In this document: positions 6,624-14,679 of the stretch, one piece after another | How positions within the stretch are numbered: the first letter of the stretch is position 1 | Layout: each line of letters opens with the position of its first letter | Assembly (NCBI GenBank): GCA_965276665.1 | Contig: OZ255620.1 | Span: forward strand, 2,666,001 to 2,730,000 | Length of the DNA stretch: 64,000 bases | Direction: 5' to 3' | Origin: CAWGJC01 sp965276665 | GTDB lineage: Bacteria; Pseudomonadota; Alphaproteobacteria; Acetobacterales; Acetobacteraceae | Program-made: the position numbers and the translations under genes | Notes under the pieces: model-generated | What the model was told of the DNA's origin: nothing | What the model saw: the letters and a program-made list of their open reading frames with translations, nothing else | Database searches by the model: none

Positions 6624-8469
6624 TATGGCGCCATGCCTCCGTCGCGGCGGCCTTTCCCGGATCGACCCACCAGCTGTCGAACACGAAGCCCGGCCGCACC
6701 GGCACGTCCGGCCGGCCGAGGCGGTTCCAGTAGGCGACGTTCACCGAGCTCGTATGCCATTGCGGCACCAAGTACCACCCCCAGAGCAGCGCACGATCAA
6801 GCGCGCGTGCGGCGGTCGTCAATGTCGGCATGTCCTGCGCGCCGATCAGCTTCTCCACGATCGCATCGATCGCCGGATTGCTGACGCCCATCAGGTTCGA
6901 GCTGCCCGCGCTCTTCGCCGCCACGCTCGTCCAGTCGTCGCGCTGCTCGGAGCCCGGCATGTCGGATTCCGGAAACACCGCCATCGTCATGTCGTAGTCG
7001 AAACCGTCGAGCAGATGCTGGTATTGCGACGGATCGACGGTGCGGACATTCGCATTGATCCCGAGGCGGATCAGCGTCTGCACATAGGGGAGCGCCACCC
7101 GCTCGAGGCTCTGATCCTCGAGCAGGATGGTGAAGCTCATCTGCTTGCCGTCGGCATCGACCAGCTTGCGGTCCTTCTCCGTCCAGCCCGCCTGCTGGAG
7201 CAGCTCGAGCGAGCGGCGGAGCTCCACCCGGTTGTTGCCCGAGCCGTCGGTCACCGGCAGGGTGAACGCGGTGGTGAACAATTCGGGCGGCAGATCCTTG
7301 GCGAAGGGGTCGAGCAGCGCGCGCTCCGCCGGCGAAGGCAGGCCGGAGGAGGCGAGATCGCTGTTGCTGAAATAGCTGAGCGTCCGCACGTAGACGCCAT
7401 AGAACAGGTTCTTGTTCGCCCATTCGAAATCATAGGCCCAGGCGAGCGCCTCGCGGACCCGGCGATCCTGGAACACCTGGCGGCGCGTGTTCATCGCCCA
7501 GCCCTGCATGCCGGCGGGCAGGCTGAAGGGAAGCTGCTGCTTCACCACCATGCCCTTCTCGACGGCGGGGAAATCATAGGCGGTCGCCCAGTTCTTCGAG
7601 ATGTTCTCCTGCCGGAAGTCGATGTCGCCGGCCTTGAACGCCTGCATCGCGACCGTCGCGTCGCGGAAATACTCGTGCCGGATGGTGCCGAAATTGTTGA
7701 AGCCGCGCCCGACCGGCAGGTTCGCCGCCCAGTAATCCGCCATCCGCTCATAGGTGACGCTGCGGCCGAGCTCGAAACCGGCGACGCGGTACGGGCCGGA
7801 ACCGAGCGGGGCGTCATTGAGCGGCGTGTCGAATGGCCGCCCCTCGAACCAGTGCTTCGGCAGCACCGCGATCTCGCCCAGGATCAGCGGCAATTCGCGG
7901 TTGTTGCTGCCGGGCTTCAGGTGGAACACCGCGCGGCGCGCGCCCTCCACCGCCACGTGGTCGACATCCGCGTAATAGGACCGATAGAATGGCCGCCCCT
8001 TCGCGCGCATCGTGTCGAAGCTGAACGCGACGTCATCGGCGGTGACCGGCGTGCCGTCGTGGAAGCGCGCCTCCGGGCGCAGGTCGAAGGCGATCCAGCT
8101 CTTATCGGCCGGCATCTCGATCGTCTCGGCGATCAGCCCATACCCGGTCGCCACCTCGTTCGCCGAGGAGCGGAGCAGCGTGTCCCACACCCCCTCGACG
8201 CCGGCCGCCGGCGTGCCGCGGATGATGAACGGGTTGAAGCTGTCGAAGCTGCCGAGGGCGGCGAGCGTGACCGTGCCGCCCTTCGGCGCGTCCGGGTTCA
8301 CATAGGAAAAATTCTTATAATCGGCCGGCAGCTTCGGCGTGCCGAGCACGGTGAAGCCATGGCTGGAGATCGCCCCCGCCGCCGGTTCGGCGCCGGCCTC
8401 CCGCGCGGCGAAGGCGGCGAGCATCAGCGCGGCGAGCGGGCGTCGGCCAAGACGGGCGGGCGGATACAT
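6613..8469 (-). CDS. yejA: YejA-like periplasmic peptide-binding protein
   Basis: A 618-residue family-5 extracellular solute-binding protein with a signal peptide (MYPPARLGRRPLAALMLAAF, cleavage near AGAEP). The mature start GFTVLGTPKLPADYKNFSYV and the stretch LFYGVYVRTLSYFSNSDLA are typical of YejA, the binding protein of the YejABEF importer that takes up peptides, including microcin C in enterobacteria. It lies about 9 kb from yejBEF at 17506-21238 and on the other strand, inside an operon with a histidinol-phosphatase-like gene upstream and a PLD gene downstream. That it feeds the distant YejBEF is inference; no other binding-protein gene lies nearer. Confidence 0.85.
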   Translation of the reverse strand: MYPPARLGRRPLAALMLAAFAAREAGAEPAAGAISSHGFTVLGTPKLPADYKNFSYVNPDAPKGGTVTLAALGSFDSFNPFIIRGTPAAGVEGVWDTLLRSSANEVATGYGLIAETIEMPADKSWIAFDLRPEARFHDGTPVTADDVAFSFDTMRAKGRPFYRSYYADVDHVAVEGARRAVFHLKPGSNNRELPLILGEIAVLPKHWFEGRPFDTPLNDAPLGSGPYRVAGFELGRSVTYERMADYWAANLPVGRGFNNFGTIRHEYFRDATVAMQAFKAGDIDFRQENISKNWATAYDFPAVEKGMVVKQQLPFSLPAGMQGWAMNTRRQVFQDRRVREALAWAYDFEWANKNLFYGVYVRTLSYFSNSDLASSGLPSPAERALLDPFAKDLPPELFTTAFTLPVTDGSGNNRVELRRSLELLQQAGWTEKDRKLVDADGKQMSFTILLEDQSLERVALPYVQTLIRLGINANVRTVDPSQYQHLLDGFDYDMTMAVFPESDMPGSEQRDDWTSVAAKSAGSSNLMGVSNPAIDAIVEKLIGAQDMPTLTTAARALDRALLWGWYLVPQWHTSSVNVAYWNRLGRPDVPVRPGFVFDSWWVDPGKAAATEAWRHNGG

Positions 8470-8516
8470 GGCGGTCTCCGGTGCGGGCGCCTATCGTGGC
8501 GACCAGAACGTGGCCG

Positions 8517-9395
8517 TCAAGCAACGCCTGGCGCAGCGAGTTTTTCCAGCACCGATCCGAGCAGCGCGGGGTCGCCCACCGCGACGACATCCTGCCGCTT
8601 CGTCCCGGCGCGCAGCGGCCGCCCGGCGCGGTCGGTGAGCCGGCCCCCCGCACCCTCCACCACCGGCGGCAGCGCCGCCCAATCCCAGAGCCGAAGCCCG
8701 CTTTCCACGATCACGTCGATCTGGCCGAGCGCGAGCAGCCCGTAACCGTAGCAATCGCCGCCCCAGGAGACGCGGCGCACCGCGCCGGCGAGCCGGGACC
8801 AGGCCTGCTGGTCGCCCACGATGTCGGGCGCGGTGGCGGAGAGCTCGGCGGCGGAGAGCTCGGGGCAGCGCCGGCAACCCGCCGCGCCATGCGGGCCGGT
8901 GAAGCGGGTCGGCCGCCCGGCCACGCCGATCCAGCGCTCGCCGGTGATCGGCTGGTCGATCAGGCCGAGGATCGGGCGGTCGCCGTCGAGCAGCGCGACG
9001 AGGGTGCCGAACACCGGACGGCCGGTGATGAACGCGCGGGTGCCGTCGATCGGGTCGAGCACCCAGCGCAGGCCGCCGGCGCCGAAATCGCTGCCTGCCT
9101 CGCCGCCGAATTCCTCGCCGATCACCGGATGGCCGGGGAAATGCGCGGCCAGCACCGCCCGCATCGCCTGCTCGGCCGCCTTGTCGGCGACGGTGACCGG
9201 GCTGTCGTCGTCCTTCTGGATGGTTTCCGGCTGGCGGCGGAAATGCGGTCGGATCGCCGCCCCCGCGGCATCCGCGGCCGCCTCGGCGGCCGCGATCAGC
9301 GCATCGAGATCGGCCGCACCAGGATTGGGCGCACCAGGATTGGGCGCACCAAGGCTGGACGTATCGGGGCTGGACGTATCGGGGTTGAGCCTCAC
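8517..9395 (-). CDS. hisN: Inositol-monophosphatase family protein, histidinol-phosphatase-like
   Basis: A 292-residue protein of the inositol monophosphatase fold, a Mg-dependent sugar or alcohol phosphatase. The metal-binding residues are in GEEFGGE, WVLDPIDGTRAF and RLWDWAALPPVVEGAGG. The ITGRP segment after the DPIDGT motif and the overall pattern match HisN-type histidinol-phosphatases, which catalyse the penultimate step of histidine synthesis. The GTG start is followed by five tandem pentapeptides (pattern PDTSS, then GAPNP) encoded by 15-bp DNA repeats, an N-terminal addition outside the fold. It sits 37 bases after the cytochrome c gene and 47 before yejA. Activity on other monophosphates is possible. 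Confidence 0.8.
   Translation of the reverse strand: MRLNPDTSSPDTSSLGAPNPGAPNPGAADLDALIAAAEAAADAAGAAIRPHFRRQPETIQKDDDSPVTVADKAAEQAMRAVLAAHFPGHPVIGEEFGGEAGSDFGAGGLRWVLDPIDGTRAFITGRPVFGTLVALLDGDRPILGLIDQPITGERWIGVAGRPTRFTGPHGAAGCRRCPELSAAELSATAPDIVGDQQAWSRLAGAVRRVSWGGDCYGYGLLALGQIDVIVESGLRLWDWAALPPVVEGAGGRLTDRAGRPLRAGTKRQDVVAVGDPALLGSVLEKLAAPGVA
9316..9390. repeat. Five tandem 15-bp repeats at the hisN 5' end
   Basis: On the plus strand the units are GCACCAGGATTGGGC twice, GCACCAAGGCTGGAC, GTATCGGGGCTGGAC and GTATCGGGGTTGAGC. The unit is a multiple of three, so copy-number change would add or remove five residues from the protein's N-terminus without a frameshift. Confidence 0.9.
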
Positions 9396-9432
9396 GGCCG
9401 GGCCTGGAAAATACCCGGCCAGCCCGATCCCC

Positions 9433-10272
9433 TCAGTTCTTCTGCGATTCGGCGGGTTTCGCGACCCCGGCCCCAGGGGCCGGGCTGACCGGCTTGGCCT
9501 GCGGCGGCTGCTGGGATTGCGTCTGCTGCACCTGCGTCTGGTTCTGGTTGGCGGAGGGCTGCGTCTGCTGCTGGCCCTGACCCTGGCTCGCCGCGGCCGC
9601 GCCAGGGGCGGAGGCGGGGGCGGGGGCGGCGCCGCCCGGCGTCGCGAGCCCCGGCGCCTTGGCGCCCGGCGCCGGGGCGGGTCCCGGCTTGGCGGCCGCG
9701 GCGGCGCTCGCCGCGGTCGCGGCCGGCGCGGCGGCTGCCGGAGGCGGCGGCAGCGGCAGCGGGGTCGGCGACAGGGTGCGCAGGTAATCGATGATGTCGG
9801 CGCGCTGCTTCGGGTCGGAATCGCCCGCGAACGACATCTTGGTGCCGGGGGCGTAGGCGCTCGGCTTCTTCAGCCACTGATAGAGCTCGTCGAACGTCCA
9901 GGGGCCGGTCTTGGCCTTGATCGCCGCCGAATACGCATAACCCGGCATATGCGCGTGCGGGCCGCCGACGACGCCGTAGAGATTGGGGCCGACCAGCGCA
10001 TGGCCGCCTTCGTTGAAGGAATGGCAGGAGACGCAGAGGCGCTGGGTATCGGCCTGGCCCTTCGCCGGATCCGCGGTCTGCAGCAATTGCTCGACCGGCG
10101 GGTCGGGAATTTCGGCCGGGCCGCCGGCGGCCGGCGCGCCCTTGATCGCGATCGCCAGCTTCTCGAGCAGGACGGGGTGGACGAGCGCGTCGCTCAGCAT
10201 GGTGGCGCCCATGAAGGCGATCCCCGCAACCAAAACCGCGGCAATGCCTTTATTGACTTCCAAGCTATCCAT
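9433..10272 (-). CDS. Membrane-anchored cytochrome c with a Pro/Ala/Gln-rich tail
   Basis: A 279-residue protein starting MDSLEVNKGIAAVLVAGI, a single N-terminal membrane anchor. One haem-binding CVSCH lies in RLCVSCHSFNEGG, and the likely axial methionine is in GTKMSFAG. This is the arrangement of CycM/cytochrome c552-type proteins that carry electrons to terminal oxidases on the periplasmic side. After the haem domain (to about residue 180) comes a tail of some 95 residues of Ala, Pro and Gln with no fold I recognise. It heads the minus-strand operon with hisN and is divergent from kdsB. The cytochrome c/kdsB/pheA neighbourhood is common in Rhodospirillales. Confidence 0.85.
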   Translation of the reverse strand: MDSLEVNKGIAAVLVAGIAFMGATMLSDALVHPVLLEKLAIAIKGAPAAGGPAEIPDPPVEQLLQTADPAKGQADTQRLCVSCHSFNEGGHALVGPNLYGVVGGPHAHMPGYAYSAAIKAKTGPWTFDELYQWLKKPSAYAPGTKMSFAGDSDPKQRADIIDYLRTLSPTPLPLPPPPAAAAPAATAASAAAAAKPGPAPAPGAKAPGLATPGGAAPAPASAPGAAAASQGQGQQQTQPSANQNQTQVQQTQSQQPPQAKPVSPAPGAGVAKPAESQKN

Positions 10273-10423
10273 TCGGCGCGTCTTCCTGGTCCGTGGCTCG
10301 GCCTGGCCGGTGCGTTGCACGCCGGCCCGACCCTCCATAATAAGGTGCGCCGCACCATACGGAAACGATCCGGCGCCTTCAACCCGGCCACCATCTCCCA
10401 CACCTTCCGAGAGGTTGCTGCCC

Positions 10424-11194
10424 TTGAACCCGATCGTCGTGATCCCCTCCCGCATGGCGGCGACGCGCCTGCCCGGCAAGCCGCTGCTGCCGATCGCCGG
10501 CAAGCCGATGATCGTCCAGGTTCTGGAGCGCGCGCGGGAGGCCGATATCGGCCCGGTCGCGGTCGCCTGCGCCGATGCCGAGATCGCCGAGGCGGTGCGG
10601 CAGGCGGGCGGGATCGCGGTGCTGACCGACCCGTCCCTGCCGCGCGGCTCGGACCGGGTGCATGCGGCGCTGGCGGCGCTCGACCCGCAGGGGCGGCACG
10701 ACGTCGTCGTCAATCTGCAGGGCGACCTGCCGACCATCCCGCCGGTGCAGGTGCGCGCCGTGCTCTCCCCGCTCTCCGATCCGGCGATCGACATCGCGAC
10801 CCTGGTCGCGCCGATCACCAGCGCCGAGGAGGCGCACTCGGCCTCGGTGGTGAAGGCCGCCTGCGCCTTCGAGCACGGGCGGGCGGTGTCGCCCGCGCTT
10901 TATTTCTCGCGCGCGGCGATCCCGGCAGGGGACGGGCCGCGCTGGCACCATGTCGGCATCTATGCTTTCCGCCGCGCCGCGCTGGCGCGCTTCGTCGCCC
11001 TGCCCGAAAGCCCGCTCGAGCGGCGCGAGAGCCTCGAGCAGCTGCGCGCGCTGGAGGCCGGCATGCGGATCTCCTGCGCCCGGGTGGAGCACGCGCCGTT
11101 CGGCGTCGACACGGCAAGCGACCTCGAGCGCGCCCGCGGCATTCTCGCACCCGGGCATTCTGGCTCCCGGCCTCCTGAAGGACACGCGGCATGA
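10424..11194 (+). CDS. kdsB: 3-deoxy-manno-octulosonate cytidylyltransferase
   Basis: A 256-residue CMP-KDO synthetase. It activates KDO with CTP for lipid A/core assembly in the cytoplasm. VIPSRMAATRLPGKPL (residues 6-21) is the nucleotide-binding signature, NLQGDLP (97-103) the catalytic loop, and HHVGIYAFRR lies near residue 180. The start is TTG at 10424, nine bases after GAGG; the family N-terminus fits this exactly, and upstream codons do not. The stop overlaps the start of pheA in ATGA. Usual length for the family. Confidence 0.9.
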   Translation: MNPIVVIPSRMAATRLPGKPLLPIAGKPMIVQVLERAREADIGPVAVACADAEIAEAVRQAGGIAVLTDPSLPRGSDRVHAALAALDPQGRHDVVVNLQGDLPTIPPVQVRAVLSPLSDPAIDIATLVAPITSAEEAHSASVVKAACAFEHGRAVSPALYFSRAAIPAGDGPRWHHVGIYAFRRAALARFVALPESPLERRESLEQLRALEAGMRISCARVEHAPFGVDTASDLERARGILAPGHSGSRPPEGHAA

Positions 11195-12042
11195 CCCAGC
11201 CCATCGCATTTCAGGGCCGCCCCGGCGCCTATTCCGATCTCGCCTGCCGGACCGCGTATCCGGACCGGCCGACCTTGCCCTGCGACACGTTCGAGCAGGC
11301 GATCGAGGCGGTGCGCACCGGCGCCGCCGGGCTCGCCATGCTGCCCTGCGAGAACAGCCTCGCCGGCCGCGTGCCGGACATGCATTACCTGCTGCCGGAC
11401 AGCGGGCTCTACGTGATCGGCGAGCATTTCCATCGCGTCGAGCACGCGCTGCTCGGCCCGCGCGGGGCGACGCTCGCCGATGTCCGGCGCATCCATTCGC
11501 ACGCGGTGGCGCTCGGCCAGGTGCGCGACCTGGTGCGCGATCTCGGCGTGCGGACCGTGGTGCAGGCCGATACCGCGGGCGCGGCGCAGCTCGTCGCGCA
11601 CTGGAACAGCAAGGAGGATGCGGCGATCGCCTCCTCGCTCGCCGGCGAGATCTACGGTCTCGACGTGCTCCGCTCGAATGTCGAGGACGCCGCGCACAAC
11701 ACCACGCGCTTCTACGTGATGTCGGCCGAGCCGCGCACGCCGACGGTGGACCAGCCCGGGCTGATGACCACCTTCGTGTTCCGCGTGCGCAACGTGCCGG
11801 CGGCGCTCTACAAGGCGCTCGGCGGGTTCGCGACCAACGGGGTGAACATGACGCGGCTCGAGAGCTACATGCTCGCCGGGCAGTTCACCGCGACGCAATT
11901 CCTCTGCGACGTGCAGGGCCATCCCGAAAAACCCGATCTGCGCCGCGCGCTGGAAGAGCTCGACTTCTTCTCGCGCGAGACGAAGATCCTCGGCGTCTAT
12001 CCCCAGGCCGAATTCCGCGAGCAGCAGACCGGGCTCGATTAG
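11191..12042 (+). CDS. pheA: Prephenate dehydratase
   Basis: A 283-residue monofunctional prephenate dehydratase (prephenate to phenylpyruvate, phenylalanine synthesis). It opens with AFQGRPGAYSDLA, keeps the catalytic TRF in NTTRFYV (about 170-176), and carries a C-terminal ACT domain starting near VPAALYKALGGFATNGVN with the ligand motif RLESYM, so feedback inhibition by phenylalanine is expected. It is translationally coupled to kdsB. The TAG stop codon overlaps a remnant of the R1 repeat. Confidence 0.92.
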   Translation: MTQPIAFQGRPGAYSDLACRTAYPDRPTLPCDTFEQAIEAVRTGAAGLAMLPCENSLAGRVPDMHYLLPDSGLYVIGEHFHRVEHALLGPRGATLADVRRIHSHAVALGQVRDLVRDLGVRTVVQADTAGAAQLVAHWNSKEDAAIASSLAGEIYGLDVLRSNVEDAAHNTTRFYVMSAEPRTPTVDQPGLMTTFVFRVRNVPAALYKALGGFATNGVNMTRLESYMLAGQFTATQFLCDVQGHPEKPDLRRALEELDFFSRETKILGVYPQAEFREQQTGLD

Positions 12043-12062
12043 GGCATTTTCACCTTCGGTGC
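12041..12062. repeat. R1 repeat remnant
   Basis: AGGGCATTTTCACCTTCGGTG corresponds to the outer tip of the R1 repeat (one arm end only). It begins within the pheA stop codon and fills most of the short gap before the convergent Rieske gene. No partner arm is present. Confidence 0.6.
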
Positions 12063-12070
12063 TCAGCTCC

Positions 12071-13132
12071 TCAGCTCCGCCAGCGCAGAACCTGCTCGCG
12101 CAGCGGGTTGACGAAGGGGCGCTGCTCGGCGCGGCTCGCCTGGTATTCCTTCTTCACCCGCAGGAACCAGCGGATCTGCGCATCCGCGTCGCCGACGAAC
12201 ATCGTCGGCGGATACGGCGCATCCGCGGCGCCGAGCTTCACCGCCACGTCGTAATCCTGGCGCAGGAATTCCCGGGTCATCCGGCGCGCGAAGGGCTTCA
12301 GGGGCCCGAGCCACCCCATCGTCCAATAGAGGCAGTAATGCACATCCGTCGTGGTCGCGGTGACCGGGGTGGAAACGGCGAGCACGCAGGCGGAATGGCG
12401 CTCGCCCTCGATCCGCTCGATGCGCAATCCGGGAAGTTGGATGGTGACGTCGACATGCACGTCGCGCCCGAAAATCCGGTACGGGTTGGCGCCATGGCGG
12501 AGCTGGTGGCGCTTCATCCGGAAGCCGAGCGCATCCGGCTCGAACGCCTTCTCCTTGGCCCGCAGCGAGGTGCTCGCCTTGCGCTTCCACCAGCGCGAGG
12601 TATGGACGAAGGGGGGGTGCGCGGGATCGAAGAAGCCCATCGTGGCGATGTCGGCGGTGCAGGGAAACCGCATCCGCGCGCTCACCTGCGGGGCGACGCC
12701 GTCATCGAAGCCGGGCACGCGCGGAATCTCCGGCAGGGCCGCCGGGTCGGACGCATCGCCCAGGAACACCCAGACATTCCCCTGGACCTCCCGGCAGGGA
12801 AAGCCGCGCAGGCCGAACCGGCCGGGCTCGATGCTCTCGTCGGCGGACAGGCCCGGGATTTCGCGGCAACGGCCGGTATCGGTGCGGAACTTCCAGCCGT
12901 GATAGCCGCATTGCAGCGTCTCGCCATCGCACATGCCGTGCCGGAGCGGCATGCCGCGATGCGGACATCGATCGGCAAAGGCGAACACGCCGCCATCGCG
13001 CCGTCGCCCGAGCAGAACCTCGTGCCCGAGCAGCGTCATCGGCAGGACCTTGCCGGAGGCGAGGCCGCTTCCCGCGGTCGCGAGATACCAGAAATCGGGC
13101 AGGAGGAGGTTCATGCCCGCTTTGTAACGCAT
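12071..13132 (-). CDS. Rieske [2Fe-2S] aromatic-ring-type oxygenase, large subunit
   Basis: A 353-residue Rieske non-haem iron oxygenase. The Rieske cluster ligands are CPH (56-58) and CGYH (75-78). A mononuclear iron site is suggested by DPAHPPFVH, matching the D-x2-H-x4-H facial triad. This looks like a VanA/PobA-type monooxygenase subunit that demethylates or hydroxylates an aromatic or other ring; the substrate cannot be read from sequence. No reductase gene is adjacent, so it would rely on one elsewhere. The start is ATG at 13132 with GGGAGA very near; a second in-frame ATG lies at 13114. It is convergent with pheA. Confidence 0.85.
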   Translation of the reverse strand: MRYKAGMNLLLPDFWYLATAGSGLASGKVLPMTLLGHEVLLGRRRDGGVFAFADRCPHRGMPLRHGMCDGETLQCGYHGWKFRTDTGRCREIPGLSADESIEPGRFGLRGFPCREVQGNVWVFLGDASDPAALPEIPRVPGFDDGVAPQVSARMRFPCTADIATMGFFDPAHPPFVHTSRWWKRKASTSLRAKEKAFEPDALGFRMKRHQLRHGANPYRIFGRDVHVDVTIQLPGLRIERIEGERHSACVLAVSTPVTATTTDVHYCLYWTMGWLGPLKPFARRMTREFLRQDYDVAVKLGAADAPYPPTMFVGDADAQIRWFLRVKKEYQASRAEQRPFVNPLREQVLRWRS

Positions 13133-13330
13133 TTTCTCCCGTGCGCGACCACGCCCCCGGGCCGTCCGGCCAGCAATCCGGCGCCGACGGCGGGTTTCGG
13201 CGCGCGAGAAGGACGGCCTGTCCGGGGATTTAAACGGCAGGAGTGATGACCGGTCTGCGGCGTTCCGGTGTCCGGTGCTGCCGAAACGGGCCTGTCCGCC
13301 AGCCCTGCGCTTCGGCTTCGCCGTTCCCGA

Positions 13331-13945
13331 TCAGCCGTCCTGACGTTCGGCGAGGAAACGCTTGACGCAGGCGGCGGAGAGTTCGTCATCCTCGATGAGC
13401 ACGCCGGGGTCGGCGCCAACCGCGACGCCCATCGCCTTCCCCGCCTCGAAGAACAGCCAGCGCAGATCGTATTTGCTCATCCCAGGCGGGGGGGTGCGGT
13501 CGAGCAGCTCATCCTGGTCCTCCGGCGGCGTCCAGCGGATCAGCAGTTGCGCGAACTCCCGGTCCCGATGCGTCCGCAGATGCAGGCCGGCCCCGGCCAG
13601 AGCGCGGCGGCCGACCTTCCTGGTCGGGTCCCACGCAAAACCCGGATCGACCGCCTCCCTCATGTAGGGCTTGAACCGCGCCGCCTCGCCGAGCCAGCAC
13701 AGCGCCCAGAGCGCGTCGGAGGCAATGCCGGGGTCCTTGCTTTGGAGATGCGGTTCCACCAGCGGGACGCGGCTGGGATCGCCGAGCGCACGGCAGAGAT
13801 AGAGGAGGCTGCCTAGCTCGTCAGGGTCGGCCGAGCTCTTCAGCTGTCCTTCGAGGAACGCCCAATCATCGCCTGTGAGCGCTTCTCCCGCGGCGTGCTT
13901 CTCGGCGAGCCGGCGCGCCTTGAGTGCGGCCTCACTTCTCGACAT
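13331..13945 (-). CDS. Helical-repeat probable immunity protein, distal copy
   Basis: A 204-residue, Leu/Ala-rich, all-helical protein. Segments such as GSLLYLCRALGDPSRVPLVE and ASDALWALCWLGEAARFK look like HEAT-type helix pairs. It has no signal peptide. Compared with the proximal copy at 14055-14669, I count 17 differences in 204 residues, all between residues 71 and about 177; the first 70 and last ~28 residues are identical. GGAAG lies just before the ATG. It lies downstream of a probable toxin gene, so an antitoxin or immunity role is likely (inference from position and duplication). The exact immunity family is not recognised. Confidence 0.75.
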   Translation of the reverse strand: MSRSEAALKARRLAEKHAAGEALTGDDWAFLEGQLKSSADPDELGSLLYLCRALGDPSRVPLVEPHLQSKDPGIASDALWALCWLGEAARFKPYMREAVDPGFAWDPTRKVGRRALAGAGLHLRTHRDREFAQLLIRWTPPEDQDELLDRTPPPGMSKYDLRWLFFEAGKAMGVAVGADPGVLIEDDELSAACVKRFLAERQDG

Positions 13946-14003
13946 CGGTTCTTCCCTGTCGCGCTGACAATCCCGGGAGCCGTCTCTCTGTCTCGGATAG
14001 GAA
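13946..14003 (-). pseudogene. Fossil of the toxin gene's 3' end between the immunity copies
   Basis: On the minus strand this stretch reads GGCGACTTCCTATCCGAGAC and onward to TCAGCGCGACAG. It lines up base for base with the last ~17 codons of the toxin gene at 14680 (GDFLSEIERRL...LSAR). The toxin's TAG stop has become CAG here and the rest of the gene is missing. It shows that the duplicated unit included the toxin tail. Confidence 0.75.
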
Positions 14004-14054
14004 GTCGCCAACCGGTTGTCCGCCAGCCCCGCGCCTCGGCCTTGTCGTTCCTGA

Positions 14055-14669
14055 TCAGCCGTCCTGACGCTCGGCGAGGAAACGCTTGACGCAGGCGGCG
14101 GAGAGTTCGTCATCCTCGATGAGCACGCCGGGATCGGCGCCCAGCGCGACGCCCATCGCCTTCTCGGCCTCGAAGAACAGCAGGCGCAGATCGTATTTGC
14201 CCATCCCAGACGGGGCGGTGCGGTCGAGCAGCTCATTCCGGTCCTCCGGCGGCGTCCAGCGGATCAGCAGTTGCGCGAAATCCCGGTCCCGATGCGTCCG
14301 CAGATGCAGGCCGGTCCCGGCCAGAGCGCGGCGGCCGATCTCTCTAGTCGGGTCCCACGCAAAACCCGGATCGACCGCCTCCATCATGTAGGGCTTGAAC
14401 CGCGCCGCCTCGCCGAGCCAGCACAGCGCCCAGAGCGCACGGCCGGCAATGTCTGGGTTCTTGCTTTGGAGATGCGGTTCCACCAGCGGGACGCGGCTGG
14501 GATCGCCGAGCGCACGGCAGAGATAGAGGAGGCTGCCTAGCTCGTCAGGGTCGGCCGAGCTCTTCAGCTGTCCTTCGAGGAACGCCCAATCATCGCCTGT
14601 GAGCGCTTCTCCCGCGGCGTGCTTCTCGGCGAGCCGGCGTGCCTTGAGCGCGGCCTCACTTCTCGACAT
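14055..14669 (-). CDS. Helical-repeat probable immunity protein, toxin-proximal copy
   Basis: A 204-residue paralogue of the distal copy, about 92% identical by eye, with the same helical-repeat look. Its ATG at 14669 lies ten bases after the toxin stop, and its ribosome binding site GGAAG follows that stop directly, so toxin and this protein should be made from one transcript with close coupling. Being adjacent, it is the better candidate for the cognate neutraliser of the toxin. The changed positions relative to the other copy (for example EDRNELLDRTAPSGMGKYD) cluster in the middle, where a binding face could lie. Confidence 0.75.
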   Translation of the reverse strand: MSRSEAALKARRLAEKHAAGEALTGDDWAFLEGQLKSSADPDELGSLLYLCRALGDPSRVPLVEPHLQSKNPDIAGRALWALCWLGEAARFKPYMMEAVDPGFAWDPTREIGRRALAGTGLHLRTHRDRDFAQLLIRWTPPEDRNELLDRTAPSGMGKYDLRLLFFEAEKAMGVALGADPGVLIEDDELSAACVKRFLAERQDG

Positions 14670-14679
14670 CGGTTCTTCC

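Noticed and set aside
6358..8745. 795-codon plus-strand open frame opposite the yejA-like gene
   Set aside because: Shadow frame; the minus strand encodes a clear solute-binding protein with a signal peptide.
8821..11178. 785-codon plus-strand frame across hisN, cytochrome c and kdsB
   Set aside because: It crosses real genes on both strands and its translation is low-complexity Arg/Gly/Ala.
13111..13419. 102-codon minus-strand frame before the Rieske gene
   Set aside because: Composition is Pro/Ser/Arg noise and it overlaps both neighbours out of frame.
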